A DNA stretch of 64,000 nucleotides from Pyricularia pennisetigena (GCF_004337985.1 NC_043742.1:7502641-7566640), one strand, 5' to 3'. Shown: positions 43,230 through 57,843, counted from the first letter of the stretch. Notes: generated by a model from the letters alone, not told the origin. Numbers and translations: made by a program.

Positions 43230-44190
43230 GATGCCTTACTTGTAAGGCATCCCAGGGGCCGCGCGTGTTATTCCATGTCGGAATATCCCTTCAAATGCGA
43301 TAGTTATTAATATTCCAACATCTTCAGTGATTTGGATCTCGTCTTCTTTATAGATTAAAAGCATTTCCATCACCTTTGTGCCATGTCGGTTATTCCCCGC
43401 TGCAGTTTCAAGTATGTCCTCAGTGATTGTAACCTGGTCTTTTTTGTAGTTTAAAACCACTTCCAACACGCACAAATCGAGAAAAAGAAAACACAAAGAA
43501 AGAACCACTTCTATTAGCATTGGGCCGATAAACCTGTTCCCTGCTGCAGCTTTGAATATATCCTCAATGATTTGGATCTGGTTTCCTTTTTTGGCCAAAA
43601 ACATTTCCATTAACTCTGCGCCATTTTGGTCGTTTCCTGGAACGGCGTTTAGGAGATTTTCTGTGATTTGGATCTGGTCTCCTTTTTTGCCAAAAACATC
43701 TCCATTAGCTCTGCGCCGTTAAGCCTGTTCCCTGCTGCAGCTTTGAATATGTCATCAGTGATTGTAACCTGCTTTTTTTTGTAGGTTAAAACCATTTGCA
43801 TCACTTCTACCCCATTCTGAATGTTCCCCGCAATGCTATTCGCAAAACTTTCAGTAATTTGGATTTGGTTTCCCTTGTGAGTTGCAAGCACCTTTATAAC
43901 CTTTCCGCCGTTCAACCTGTTCCCCGCAGCAGTTATGAGTATGTCCTGGGTAATGAGGGAATGCAAAATCGTTTTTAGTAGTAAAATCATCGTCGCCGCC
44001 GTATCGAGCTGGATTATCACATTTGCTTATGATCCATTTTGTAACAGCCGTATAACTTCCGATAACTGCGGCGTTCAGCGCATTGCCAAACGCCCCTTTA
44101 TTTTGCAAAAGTTTAGTTTTACCAGTCCATAGGCGAATAACCGCTTTTTCGAGTCCAAGAAGTTACGCATAATACAAAGGCTGGCCTGTT
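43230..44190 (-). pseudogene. decayed ankyrin/NLR-type repeat gene, C-terminal part
   Basis: On the minus strand the 5' end (about 44190-44030) reads LQNKGAFGNALNAAVIGSYT, an ankyrin-type repeat of the GGxYGNALQAAS kind. After it comes a chain of about 33-residue units with the signature VMEMLLxKKxxQIQITEDIL and KAAAGN, about seven units down to 43300. Units lie in two frames because of frameshifts and stops (for example near 43700 and 43600). This repeat type is common at the C-terminus of fungal NACHT/NB-ARC (NLR-like) proteins, where it serves as a ligand-sensing domain. The N-terminal effector and nucleotide-binding domains are absent. Confidence 0.65.
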
Positions 44191-44722
44191 CGTAAATCTT
44201 ACCGGCAAAAGGCCTCCTTGTCTGGATCGTGCATTTCTAGCTAACCTCTAAACTGTCTCATATTATCAGAGTGAAACCAATTGTCGACAATCTTTTCAAG
44301 CTTGGCATCCCCGTTTTCTGCCAACCCTTCCCTGGCATGCTGTGGCCAGCACCGGGATGCGTACAAAAGGATAGGTTGTACGCAAAGAGAAGAGATATCC
44401 CGCTAAGCGCTTCGGTTGTTCACCGGCGACATTCTACACAGATCGAATAATACTCGGCAGTCTCCTACGCATGGGGCACAGATATCTTTGGGTCGTAAGA
44501 GAGATGGGAAGAAATTTAGCACTGTATAGTAACAAAGGAAAGAACAATTACATTTGTTTCCTTTCAAATTGATAGTTCATAGTGGTCCCGGTCCATGGTA
44601 TTGTTTTATTTGCTGTTAATTAAATCGTAACAATTGGGGGGCCAATAGGTCCGCGGGTACCCGCGGGGATTATGTAAGCATGTCCTACCCCAAGTTTTGT
44701 TTAAAAAAAAGTAACTGATAAT
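44191..44722. other. island sequence before Copia A2
   Basis: No feature was recognised. Five bases before the LTR are ataat (44718-44722); the matching target duplication cannot be found because A2 lost its 3' end. Confidence 0.4.
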
Positions 44723-44888
44723 TGTTGCAATAGATAGACCTTGGCATCACATGACCAGAGGAGCTTAGTTAGCGTTATGCACACTATAAAAGCGCTACCA
44801 CGCTCGTTAACCTAAATAACGCACCCTACCTAAATACATAACTCTCCTACCACTTATACAAACTGTACGTATACGTTCGTATACGTTA
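44723..44888 (+). repeat. 5' LTR of Copia A2 (166 bp)
   Basis: Starts TGTTGCAA and aligns over its full length to both A1 LTRs. Confidence 0.9.
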
Positions 44889-47800
44889 ATTATAAACCCG
44901 GTACAATTAGAAATTATAAAAATTTCTATTTTACGCGAATTGCAATTATATATTAACACGAATAACGTTTATTTTACCTATTTTTTTTTCCCGCTACCGG
45001 TATTTATTACGATATTTAAAAGCAAATTTTTTACCGTTTACTATATTTACGACCGAAAAATTCCACAAATCGCCAATAACGTTTAATTTGCGCGCCCAAT
45101 AATTTAAATAATTTAAAATTTACCGCCAAAATATAAAAATATTACGTATTTGAAAATTGGTTAATTTAAACCAATAAACCGACGAAAAATTCCCAATATT
45201 TGAAAAATTTACCGAAAACGTTATAAAATCGTTTAAACGTTCCCGATTCGACAATTATTATACAAATTTACGAATTTGGGATTTAAACCCGTTTAAAACC
45301 AAATGTAAAATAAATTAAATCGCCAAATTGTTTGCAAATATAAATAAACCTATTTTTAAAGGTTTAAAAAATTTATTATACCCGGAAATCCTACGTTTTC
45401 CGAAATAAAACGCGCGGTAAATAAAATTCGCGAAACGCAGGAATTGCAGGAAAATTATATAAACGAATAATTCCGAAAAATTAATATTTTCCACCAATGG
45501 GTTAAAAAAAAATATAAATCCAACGTTTTTTAATACGGCGGTTTTTACCGTTTAACGTAGCGGTTCGAACACGTTTAAAAAAATAATTAAAACGTTTTAA
45601 AAAAAGTTCGCATTTTCTTTAACGTACGTTAAAAAACAGGCTATTAAAAATTATAAAACAATTTTAGCTTTAACGCGTATAATATATAATAAAACGAATT
45701 AATTTAAAATTTATAATTTAATTTACGAAAAAGCCCGGAATTATGAAATAACCGATTTTAAAGGGGATTTAACGATTAAAAACTTTATAAAAATAGGAAA
45801 ACGTTTCCAACTTTTTCAGGCCATAAACGTTCGGAACGAGCTAAATAAACCGGATTATATAATTATTTTTAAATATATTTTTAAATGGTTTAAAAACGCG
45901 TTTAACGATAATACCACCGACCTTTTGATAAAAGGTGGCCGCAATTGTAATAAATTTTATACGACGTTTAACGGATTCGTGAAAGAATAAAACAAAAATT
46001 TAAACCACGTTCCTAATAAAAGTAAAAACAGGGGAAATATACGGAATAAATATCCTTATAATTACAATTATTTGTAATTACCAAATTTATACGAAAAATT
46101 GGTATACGCGGTAACAGGGAAAAACCCCAAAATCCGTATTCGTAGCCCCTATTTAACCAAAAATCGTAAAAGAATTTGCGCCGAATTTAAAAAAAAAACG
46201 TTAATCATTTATACGCGAATTACTAATTTAAAAAATATAATTACGGAATTAGGATTTACCACGAATAGAAAAACGAAAAAAGCACCGCAATTTAAAAAAT
46301 AAAAAGGGCCGCCCATTATTTCGGCGGCCTATTTAACTATTTTTACCGAACCCGCCGACCTTATATATTTTTAAATACGTTACGATAAAAAAACTAACGC
46401 GTTTACGTCTATAAATATTTTTTATTATTTATATTATAATAATATTTTGCCCGATAATTGCTGTTTTATATATTTGGTATACGCCAAAAAACGCCTGGAC
46501 CCGGGTTTTATCCGTAAACCTGCAAATACGAATTCGCAATTCGTTATATACGGTATTTAACAGCTTATAATCACCGCATTTGGTACGCGCACCATATACA
46601 ACGTGTTAAACGGAAAACGAACGTTAAAATTCGTTAACGTAACGTACGTACCCAATTTTCACGTTAATATCGTGTTAAAAACGCGTTTAAAAAATAAAAA
46701 CGTGTGGTATAACGGCTGGGATTGCATTTTACGTTTAAGGAATATAAAAAACAATTTGGTATTATGCGGTTTATAACGACGTAATAACGTAATTTTCCTA
46801 CAATATAAACCTGTTTATTATTTGCGCGCTACCCCTACCGTATAAATATTTTTTGTAAATATTATTTCCTTAACGGTTATAAACGGTTGGATAAAATTTA
46901 TTAAAATTCCACAAAAGAATTCCACGGAAATATACGACGAAAAAGAAAATAATTCGTTAATTTAATATTGGGAAACCGGCCACCAGGGTCCGGAAACGTT
47001 TAAAACGTTAATCCACCGGGTTAAAGATGTAAAAATTAAAAGATTAAAAATATTGGAGTGCGAGGCGTGCGTTTAAATATATGGTAAAACGGTAATATTG
47101 AAACGCCTAAAACGCGAACCATATAGACCCTATTATATAATACACCTAAAAATTTTTTATTTTGAAAAATTAAATACTGGTATGCGGTATTTATTGCTAT
47201 TAAAAAACGAATATTCGGGGCGTTTAACGATTATTCCGTTTACCGGAAAAACGAAGGCAAAATTCGTGTTAATAATATTCGGTTTCGAACAAAGGGTAGC
47301 GCGCCAATACGGCCTACATATTGCGAAATTTTTCCATAATAACGAACCTATTTTAATAACGTATACGGGATATACTTTTTACCAGAAATATTGCAAAAAG
47401 CTTGGAATCGAAATAAAAACGCTTCTTTTTAATATATATAAACCGAGCGGTTAAATAAAGCGTTCGGGATAGGAGGTAATTATGCGCGAGTTCAAAATGC
47501 GTTTAACAACCAATTTACCTACCTCCATTTGGCCAAAAATAATTATAGCGGCAGGTTATTTTATTAATATAAATCCTTTAATAAATAGGAAAAGCTTTAA
47601 TCCAAATAAAATCCTATTGGTATAATTTGAAGGGTTTTTTAAATGGTATACACCTGCATTATTTATTATATTAAATAAAAACCTGCGCCCAAATTGGTTT
47701 AATACGTACGTATACGGGTGTAAAACTTACGTATTAAACCCGGTAAAAATAATGTTAAAAAATAGGGTAATATTTAAAACGAGCCCTAAAACGCACGTAA

Positions 47801-50673
47801 AATATTTAGTTAAATATAAATTTTTTAAAATATACCATATTTGGGTGCCCTTTTTCGACAAAATTATTACCTTACGCAACGTCCAATTCGACGAAACACG
47901 TTTTTACAAAAAATTCAAAAAGGAAAACGTAAAAACCGGTAAATTTAACAACGAATACGAATTTTTAATAAACCGGATCCACGAACCAATATTGGAATTT
48001 TTAAAAAACGGAATAATCGAACGTTTGTGTTTATTACGGAATAAACCATTTTTCGCACCTAATCCAGGCGTTTCTATTTTGAATTAGGGGTTAAATAACG
48101 TATTAATATTATAAAAACGGAGCGCGGAAACACCTACGGAATACCGCAATATGCATTTCCGCGAACGAATTGCAAAAAACTATATTTTTAAAAATTTAAA
48201 CGGACCGATCACAAATAAAACGGTTAATTAACCGAAACCGTTTAGGATATAAATAATTAACGAACCGGAAAAATATACGTTGGTAATACCAGCGTATTTA
48301 AAAATTTTGGAAAATAATGCAATAACGCCCAAAACGGGAGAAAGGTACGAATTCGGTATATATATACCAAATAATAACGGATTTCCACCGCGTACGCCCA
48401 TGGACCCTGTAAAAGAACCGGATACACCGACATTGGTAAAAAAACACCCGAACGGTGGAATTAATCGTTATTAATAATAAATTGGCGCGGGAATATTTTA
48501 CGTTTAACCGTTTTTTTATCGGGGGTAATATACCGCAACCGCAATCCGAACCCCCGAACCCGACGAGCATTACCGTTATATCCGTATAAGCCCTAAATAT
48601 TACGCCCGCGCTAATACCCCAAACCAACGTTTAAACGCGTATAATAAAATTTAAACGTTTTTCGAAAACGCCCCGATTTATTACGAGGGTTTTGAAAACA
48701 AATACGAAAAGATAACGCCAACGCAATAAAACAATATAACCCGTGGAAAACGCGGGGGTAATAGCAATAATACGAGTTTTGCAAACGCGATTATTTTAAA
48801 AGGAAAAACGTAATATACGGTAATAGTAATATTTATTTACAATAAATATATATAAAAGACCGGATATTCGTTCCAGGTTTTTAATTATAATTAACGTTTT
48901 TATTAAGGTTCCTATTTAATTAATAAAACACGTTGGAAAGCGGTAATTATAATTATAAAATATTGCACGAAATTATTGCGGCGGTAATATAAAAGAAAAA
49001 ACCGGATAAAAAGGTTAAACCGTATAAAAACGATTTTATATATGCGCCTAAAACCTGGAAAAAACTTATAACGTACCCGGATAAAAAACAATTTTTTAAA
49101 ACAGGGAAAACAGAATGGATAAATTTCGAAAAAAAGGAAATATGGGAAATAACCCTTAGGTTAAATTATATTATGAAACTAATACCGTTTATATAAATAT
49201 TTACGTATAAATTCGATAAAAACGGTTATTCTAAACGTTATAAAATACGGTTCGTGGTCAGGGGTAATTAATCAACGCCTAATACGTTTGAAAATATTTA
49301 CGCGGCGATATTAACCGCACGCAATTTCAGGCTAATATTAGCCCTAATAACGCGATTCAATTTCGAGGCGATCCAAATTAATTTAAGCAATGTTTTCCTT
49401 AATATAACGTTTAATATAAATAAACCAATATTTTGCACCATATTAAAAGGATTTGGGAAACAAAATATTATATTTAAATTACGAAAAACGTTTTACGATA
49501 TAAGGGAATTACCCAAATTTTGGTACGAAAAACTCCTAAAAACGCTACAAAGTTTGGGATTTAAACCAGTAGGTAATAAGCCATATATATGCGTATTTAC
49601 ATAAAACAGGGTTATCGTAATTTTTTTCATAAACGATATGATCGTATTATATACCGCAAAATACGCCAAAAACGGCAAAACGGTTATCGACGGCCTGAAG
49701 GTTAAATACGAATTACGGAAGGGGCAACTTTTTTGGTTTTTTGGGATGCGCGTATTGCGAAATAAAAAATAACGTATAACGATTTTATTGCACGATTCGT
49801 ATATCGAAAAAATCGCCATACATTTTAAATTTACAAAAAGTTTAAAATACCCGCCAACGCCATTACCAAAAAACCTTATAATAAAATACGGAAAAACCGC
49901 AATCTCAAACGAAATTAAAACCTATTAGGAAATAATAGGGTTTATCCTATATACCGCAATTATATTTAAACCGGACGTTGCGTACGCAGTATTAATATTT
50001 TTTAAATTTTTTACCAATCCTAATCCTTTTTACAAACGTTTAACCAAAAACTTTTTACTTTATTCATACAGTACGAGGTCTTTAAGGATAAAATACGGAA
50101 CGAACGACTAAAATCAGCATTTTATATTGGCAAATAACGCATTTTTCGGCGACGATCTAAATACGAGGAAATTTTTAAAAAAATACATAATAATGCTATT
50201 CGGAGGAGCTATTTATTGGAAAGCGGCGAGGCAAATTACGGTAATAACGTCTATGATAAAAGCAGAATTGCACGTATTATCAAAAACGGCCAAAAGAATT
50301 ATGGCCTCAAAACGGATTTTTAAAAAAATACAATTAAATTTCGGCCAGTTTTGGAATTTATATTGCGATAATAAACAAATAATTCGCTTAATCGTTAACA
50401 AAAACTTTCGCATTAATACCAATTTACGCTATATAAATATATAAAATATGTGGCTTAAACAGGAATACGCCAAAAAAAACTTCCACGTTACCTACTTTAA
50501 AGCAAAATTTATACTTGTAAACGGATTTATTAAATCGCTATTAATCCCCAAATTCAAATATTTTAAAGCATTTTTAAACCTTTATAACGTTCAATGAAAT
50601 TTGAAAAAAAGCTCGGAAGCACGGTAAGGAATATAATATTAAATAACGCGTGTTAAACCTATTAAAAAAAAGA
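44723..50673 (+). mobile_element. Copia A2, second copy of family A, 3'-truncated and RIP-inactivated
   Basis: Begins with a 166-bp LTR (44723-44888) nearly identical to that of A1, followed by the same primer-site-like 11 bases. Homology to A1 is colinear: gag about 45130-46300, protease/pre-integrase about 46440-46960, integrase about 46960-47920 (uninterrupted here; HIAKFFHNNEPILITYTGYT), reverse transcriptase about 49000-49950, RNase H about 50000-50600. It ends in an A run at 50673, where element B starts. The 3' LTR and the extra 2 kb seen in A1 are missing. Many TAA/TAG stops from CpA-to-TpA change; no intact frame. Confidence 0.88.
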
Positions 50674-51231
50674 TGTTAACAATATGGGTTGCTAACAGGG
50701 GGTTGGGCATTAGCCTAAGTGCGGCGTGGTGCTAGTTGCGTTGTAAAAGCCTGTAATTACAGGGTTCAAATGCACTATATTGTTCACTAATTTTTGGATT
50801 GATAGATTTGATTCATTGGTGGGGGAGATTTTGCTTTATCTCCCTTATATACTCTCCGATATCGAAATGGGGGTCCGCACGCCAGAAAACGTTCCGGTGC
50901 CGCACACGATTTTCCGAAAAATTATTTTGTATGCGTTGTTGAAAAAAACACCCTCATTTCCATACAAACCATTTTTGGGTTCGCATTAATTTGCTGATTT
51001 GGTGAAATTTTCAACCCGGTATAGGGTAGCTAACTCGTAAATGCAGGGTGGGTATTAAACCCGGTATAGGGTGAAACCCCATTCGCTAATTTTGAATCGC
51101 AATTCCTGCAATATATAAAATATAATAGGAAATTTGACAACCTTAACAGCCCCATTTCGGCACTATCTATTATGGCTTATATACAAATAAGAATGGACCT
51201 ATTATATGCTAAATAACGCATATAATTAACA
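50674..51231 (-). repeat. 3' LTR of element B (558 bp)
   Basis: TGTTAAC...TTAACA ends. It matches 59606-60161 throughout, with differences that are mostly transitions. Confidence 0.88.
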
Positions 51232-51309
51232 CCCCCTTTTTTTTGCTACTATTCACATGAAGTCGGAAAAGACAAATATATAAAAAATAAAACCCTAAAA
51301 AAAGATCCC

Positions 51310-51505
51310 TTTTGTGTCCTAACCCGATTCGAACTCCCGATATAAACCCCCAGGATGATTAAGCCTTTTGTACCGACCTATAACCCCCGAAATAAACGAA
51401 CCCCCGAATTGGAAAAAACCCCCAAAATTGTGATAACCCCCGGATTCGAACCTTTAATTTATATAATATTGACCCACGGAATTAACTATTAAGCCAGGTA
51501 GTTAA
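51310..51505 (-). ncRNA. two tRNA-like relics inside element B
   Basis: On the minus strand tggcttaatagtt (about 51496-51484) is followed at tRNA spacing by an exact B box ggttcgaatcc (51452-51442). A second, weaker unit has agttcgaatc at 51334-51325 and aggcttaatc upstream. Both are RIP-affected and no full cloverleaf was fitted. Confidence 0.35.
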
Positions 51506-54500
51506 TTTGGCTATTCGTTGGTAATAATTCAAATTAGGTATATTATATAGGGTATTTCCAATACGTCAATCGCCCAAAATACGAATTTTTTCAATTTTAA
51601 TTCAACTTCTGGTATAAAGTCGGTATTAAATATCTATTAATTAACCTGTGCAGGGTAAATTCGGGTACTACGGCCGGTATTGGGCTAACAAATCCAAGAT
51701 TGGCAAACAAAGGAAATATAATGGGTAATTAATTAACGAATTAATTAGATGCCCTAAAATTCAATAAATAAAAATTAAACTTTTAGGGGTTTAAACTTTA
51801 TAAATTTTAAAAAAACCTGATAAATTGGAAACGTTAAGGGTTTTGTTAGGCTATTAACGGGTATTTGTTTGGATTCCAGGTATTTCAAAATTACTAATTT
51901 TTTTGTAATTAATTCCCGTACGTAGTAAAATTTTAATAATGTATATTTAATAGGTTAATAGTGCGTAGGGTTATATGCGTTAACTATAAAACTTGTATTA
52001 TTTCCAAATATGATAATAGGGCCTTTTATAGGTAATCCAATTTTTATAAATAAATTTTTAAACCATTGTGCTTTACGCAGGGCTTCCGTTAAAGCATCGG
52101 TTTCGGTTTTTGGAATATTTAAAGCTATAATATTAACCTTTTTGCATTTCCACGTTATAGGGCCCCCAAATAAAATATATAAATATCCGTAAATGGATTT
52201 TAAATTTTCCCTAGCCCCGGCAAAATCGCTATTATTAAAACCCAGTAATTTTAAGCTTTTAAAACCCCCTATTAATAGATTGGGTGGTAATTTGGTTTTA
52301 AATATTTTATTTCCGTAACAAATAAGTAAGGATTTAGTACCCGCTAAATAATGTAATAGGTTTTTAACTGCCGTTGAATAAATTATAGTGGTTTTTGTTA
52401 AAAAACGTGAAAGCCATTAAACCGTAAAACCGACATCCGGGCGCGTTAATAATATTAAATATATAAGGGTACCGATAATACGCTGTAATAATTTAGTTTC
52501 CAACGCATTTACGGGCTTACCCCCGCTATATTTTAGCACACCCGGCTATAAAGGATTAAATATAGGTTTGCAATTGATTAATCCGAACGTTGTTAGTATT
52601 TCTTTTATATATTAACTTTAATAAAACCAAAATAGGCGTTTAAATTTATTTTTTATAATTTGAATGTTTAAAAAATAGGTTGCAGGGCCCCTATTTTCCA
52701 ACGCGTATACCTTATTAAAGCGGGCTTTTAAATCCTAAATATATTGCAATTTAGGACCTATCAGCAGATAATCGTTTACAAAAGTAACGATAAAATGTTT
52801 GGATTTAACGTTATAAAAAACAGCGGGATTAGAGATTAATGGTTTAAAACCTTTTTTAAAAAATAGGGTTTTAAATTTGTTTTGCCATTTTTTTGGACCC
52901 TGTTTTAAACCATATAACGCCTTTTTCAACTGTATAACCTGCAATCTTTTTCGGGTTATAACCCATTTCCACTAAAATTTTAACGGTGGTAGGGCTATAG
53001 TTTTTTGCTTATTCGTTAAAACCGTTTGGAATTTGCAAATATATATTTACGTCGGTAAGGTTCTTATTTAAAAACGCACCAATAAAATCGATTTGTTTTA
53101 TTTCCCAATTTTGTGCATTAATTATAGCTAATAATATACGCCAGGTAAGTGGTATATTGGTATTAGCAAAAGTTTCGATATAATTTAGGCTTTTAACTTA
53201 TGAAAAACCCCTAATAAAAAACCTAGTCTTATATTTTATAGGTTTATTATTTTTATCCTTTTTTAATTTAAATACCGGCTGGGTAGAAACGAATTTACGG
53301 CCTATAGGCATTTTAATTCTTGGGATAAAACGGAAAGTTTTTGCAATAACGATTTGGTCGAATTTAAACGCTAAAACAATTAACCATCTAGCATTTTTAG
53401 GGTTATTTAAGGCCTGTTGGTAATTATTTGGTTTACCATTTTTAGTTGGCTTTTTTTTATTTTTCTTTGGGTTTAGAAACAAAAATAATGCACGTAATTT
53501 ATATCCATTAAATCTGGGTTTTCGAACTGCGAACTGAATTCCATATTCTATATTTTAGGTGCTGAAAACACCGGAATTTCCATCATTTCAAGTACAGGAT
53601 TAGGTACCGCTACCGTTATAGGTTTTGGGGGGCGAATAGTAGGCTGTACAGGTTTGGCGGGTCTTGTATTTTTAGTGTTTAGATACCCTGTAACGGGTGG
53701 CAATTGCCCTGTAACAGGTGGTAAATACCCTGTATTTTCAGGGTTTTTTAGGGGATAATTATCCGCTGGAACGCTGTTAATTTCGCTTTTAGGTTTAAAA
53801 TTAAAATCCCCTTTTAAATTTGTATTTTCCCCCTTTAAAATTTATAACGTTTCCCCTGGAATAGCCAAATCTTTAGCGGTTATACCCTTTAAAATTTTTA
53901 CGGTAAAGGTTTTGTATATAACCCGTTTAGCGGGTGCGTAAACCAACGCTGTAAAATTTAATAAATGGGTTAAAAGTTTCACCGTTTCGGTGCGGGGAAC
54001 CAGTTTATTAGATTTTTGGCGTTTTTCCAACGGTAAAATAACCTGGTATATAGTACCAATAACCCGAAAATGCCCTAAATTGGGCTTATGCGGTAATCCA
54101 GGTTGGAATTCGAAATAAAATTCCTCGTAAGGTGTTAAATCCCTATTAATTACCGTTGTACGGTTAATTAAATTAACCACGGCAAATGATAAACAATATT
54201 ATAAATATAATGGTAAACCCGCCGTTATAATGGTAAACCAAAGCTTATCCAAAATAACCCTAACGGACCGTTCCGTTAGTCCGTTTTGGTCGTGGTTATA
54301 AGGATTTAAAATGTTAAAATTGATATTTTTATTTGTAAACCAATTTTAAAGGTTTGTATTAATTTCGTGCCCCCTATCGAAGTGAAAATTTAGGGGGTAA
54401 CGCCCGTACGTAGCTTTTAAAACCTTAAAAAAACCTTTAATAACTATGAAAACCATAGGTCCGGTTTTATTTTTTCGTGGGATAAACCACCGAAAACGTA

Positions 54501-55986
54501 ATTTTCGGTCCATTAATAATAAAAATACTGGTTTTTTATTATAAAGATTAGGTTTAAAAATTATTATATCACCTTGTATAAAATCAAAAATATTAAAGGG
54601 TGTAAGGAGTGCGATTTTATTTGTACGCCTAATAAAAATGGGTTTAATATAAACAATACAAGTAATTATCCTAATTCTGTCGAAATTAGGTAAATTGTTA
54701 GTAATTTTAACGGTTTTTTTTTAACAATAATAACCCTATATGCCCCAAACGCCTATACTATAACAGGGTTTTTTGGGCCTGGATTTCGTTATAATTACTT
54801 GTAATTCCGTTTCCTTTAAAGGTTAACCAACCGTCCGTAATCCGTTTTAGGCTTAAAAGGAGGTAATTTACAGGGGTTTGCTTTAAATCCGATAATAAAG
54901 GAGGTTTTAACAACGGATTTCTTATATGGGAAACCCCTTTTTTTCGGAAATAATCCCTTTTATATTAAGCTGTATAAAAGGGTTATTTAACGGTGTACCG
55001 GGCCTACGGGGCCCAATTTTACGTGGATTTTCAGGGTTTTTACCGCTAAATTTCTGCGTTACAGGTGAATTTACGGCTATTTCCGTATTTTGTTCGGGAT
55101 TTAGCTTTTCCGTTACCGTATTTTCTTCCGGTTCCGAATCGGTGTAAATTTTATAATCCCTTTTAGGGTTTATATTATTTAATTTTACTTCCAACGGGGC
55201 TGCGTAACCCTTTATAGCCCTTTGTAAGGCCATGCTAAAAAACGGTGCTATATTTACCTATTATACAGGCGTAATTCGAAATAACGTTATTTCGAACAAG
55301 GATATCGCACCCTTTAACCTTTAAATAAAACGAATGTTTAACGGTATTTAAACGTCCCCACGCTTTGCGATCTTTATCGTACAAAGTATTTTTTAATAAT
55401 ACCCCCCTAATGTTATAGTGTATAAAGTTATTAACGATATTTATTCCAAACGAGGGGTTATATAAAACGTTATTTAACGTAACCTTTTTGAATTCGTCAG
55501 TTTTTTGGCCGTAACGGACCTGTATTTTTACAGTTCCGGTATTTATAAACCTAATAGGGCCACCTCCTATACTGATTTCGATTGTAAAGCCGGGGGTATA
55601 ATCGGTAAAAAATTGCTTATTTGCAAAAATATGGTGCGTATTACCTGTATTGTACAGGATAAGGTAACCTAGTTTCTATGGTTTAAAAGTCCCTTTTACG
55701 CCGCGTCCAGGTTTCGTTTTAGCCCTAAAATTAGCTGTTAAAACCTATAGTTCTAACGTTTTACCGGTATCGGTTTCCGAATCCGAATCCGAACGTGATT
55801 TTATAATTCCGTTAATAGCGGAATTAACCTCCTATTCCAAAGCGTTATACGTTGCGCCTTCGTTAACGTTACCTGGAATCGAACCAGTAAATAATTCGAA
55901 ATTTATAAAAATTATAAACGTTCCAACGGTTAATTCGCTGGAGTTGGAGGATTTAGTATTTTTTGCAAAAGCAAAACCCGAATTAG

Positions 55987-57843
55987 AGTTTTTACTAGTC
56001 TCAGTGCTCAGACTAGACCCCCCTGCTTCGCAGTGGGGACCGAGCGCTCCATGTACCTTTCAGCCACATGGCTTTTCGACCAATTACATTGGCCGAAAAG
56101 ATCGCGCTCGTTCTAGTCTGAGGACATCTTGTCGCATTTCGCCGTTCACGGCGGTACCACCAACGATAATTTGTCGCATTTCGCCGTTTATAACGGTATT
56201 GTTAATGATATATTTAATATTACGATATCGCTTATAATTATTTTATTGATATAAGGATAATTTGTGGTATTCTGCCGTTTGTAGCGGGTATATACAATAT
56301 ATTCGCATTATAATGGCAAAAGAAAATAGTGTACCCATAGTATGCAAATAAATATTCGTATAAAACAATAAATAAAAATTATAAAAATATATAGTAAGTT
56401 GCGTTAGACTTATTGGAGTTTGCTGATTAGTTGATTGCCGGCCGCGTTTTTGTAACCACTGTATTTAAAAAGATATTAAAATATTTAGTAAAATGTGTAA
56501 TTTTTCATTATATATAATTTTTATTTTGAATAATAGTATATAATAGTAATTCTAATTTTAGTTACAGTATTTATAGCCTAGCAGACCTAATATTGCAAAG
56601 TGCATGCAATTATCGATTTAAATAAAAATATTATTAATATTTGTATATTAATTAAAATTTTGTTAAAAACTTAAATAATTTACGCAAATGTTGGTAAAAT
56701 TAAAAGCAAGTTTATTTCAGACATGGTTTTATTAATTCATTAAAGAATTTTATTTTATTTTTGTTTTATAAATTTTATTAAATTAAATAAAGCAATATAT
56801 ATTTAAATATTACAAATTTAGCATTTTTTTATATAAAAAATAAAAAGGGCGGGTATTGTAGATCGGGTTTTACGTTGACGTTTATTTATAAACATTATCC
56901 ACTTTTTCAAATTTTGGTTTTATTGATATTAAAATTGGTAAAAATGTACAAGCATTTCGATTATAAAATATATATAAAATTGGATACTCTTTACCTATCC
57001 GCATATTTAACGGCTTATAGAATTAGATATACGTACCAAAATGTAGCATTGTATTAAATATATATATGTCACTCCCCACGTGCAAAAGCCTTAAGATTTG
57101 GCTGCAAAACAAAAATAATATAAAATTAATCAAATAAAGCAAAAAAGTTTATAAAATACACATTTAACATTTTTTCTTATTAAAATGTTTTTAAAGCCGA
57201 TATTATAGGTAAAATAGGACCTGGACGTTTGTTTATATACGTCATCGAATCTTTAAAATTTTGGTCTTATTATCGTTAAAACTGGTAAAAATATAAACGA
57301 GTTTCGATTGTAAATTATATATAAAAAAATATATATTTTGCCTATCCGCTTATTTAACTGCTTATATAATCTGCTATATGCACTCAAATTCCTAATAACA
57401 ATATATACATATACACCACCCTCCACGTGCAAAAAGTATAAAATTTGGTCAAAAATTAAAAATAATATTAAAAAAAGTCGAAAATCGAAAAAAAAATCGA
57501 AAAAACAGTACCGCCATGAACGGATTAAGGGCAGGTGGTATCGAATTCGGCCATTATAAAAGATAAAAAAATAAATCAAATCGCTGCTAATAGCAATACT
57601 AAGCGCTATCTTTAACGACATTTTTCTTTTTTAATATTTTGCGTAATTGTGGAATAATAAAGGAGTGTCGGTCGAAAAAAGGCCAAAAATACCGCCATGA
57701 ACGGCGAAAATCGACAAGTTGTCCTCAGACCTGAACCAGTGTTCTTTGGATGGACCCACAGGTACATTGCAAAGCCGCAATTGAGCCACGCTCAATTGTG
57801 GAGCTCTGGGCTTCAGGGATGAGCCCTGAGACTAAGTTTTTAC
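55987..57843. mobile_element. Mutator-like non-autonomous element (1,839 bp) with 9-bp target duplication
   Basis: The element is 55996-57834, inserted in the gag-protease part of B. Ends are inverted repeats: TAGTCTCAGTGCTCA on the left and TGAGCCCTGAGACTA on the right (one mismatch). The 9-bp duplication agttttttac-type sequence (agtttttac) is perfect at 55987-55995 and 57835-57843. The 9-bp duplication points to the Mutator superfamily. The interior is AT-rich with a diverged internal direct repeat (about 56870-57060 and 57200-57400) and no transposase frame, so it is non-autonomous or wholly decayed. Confidence 0.8.
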
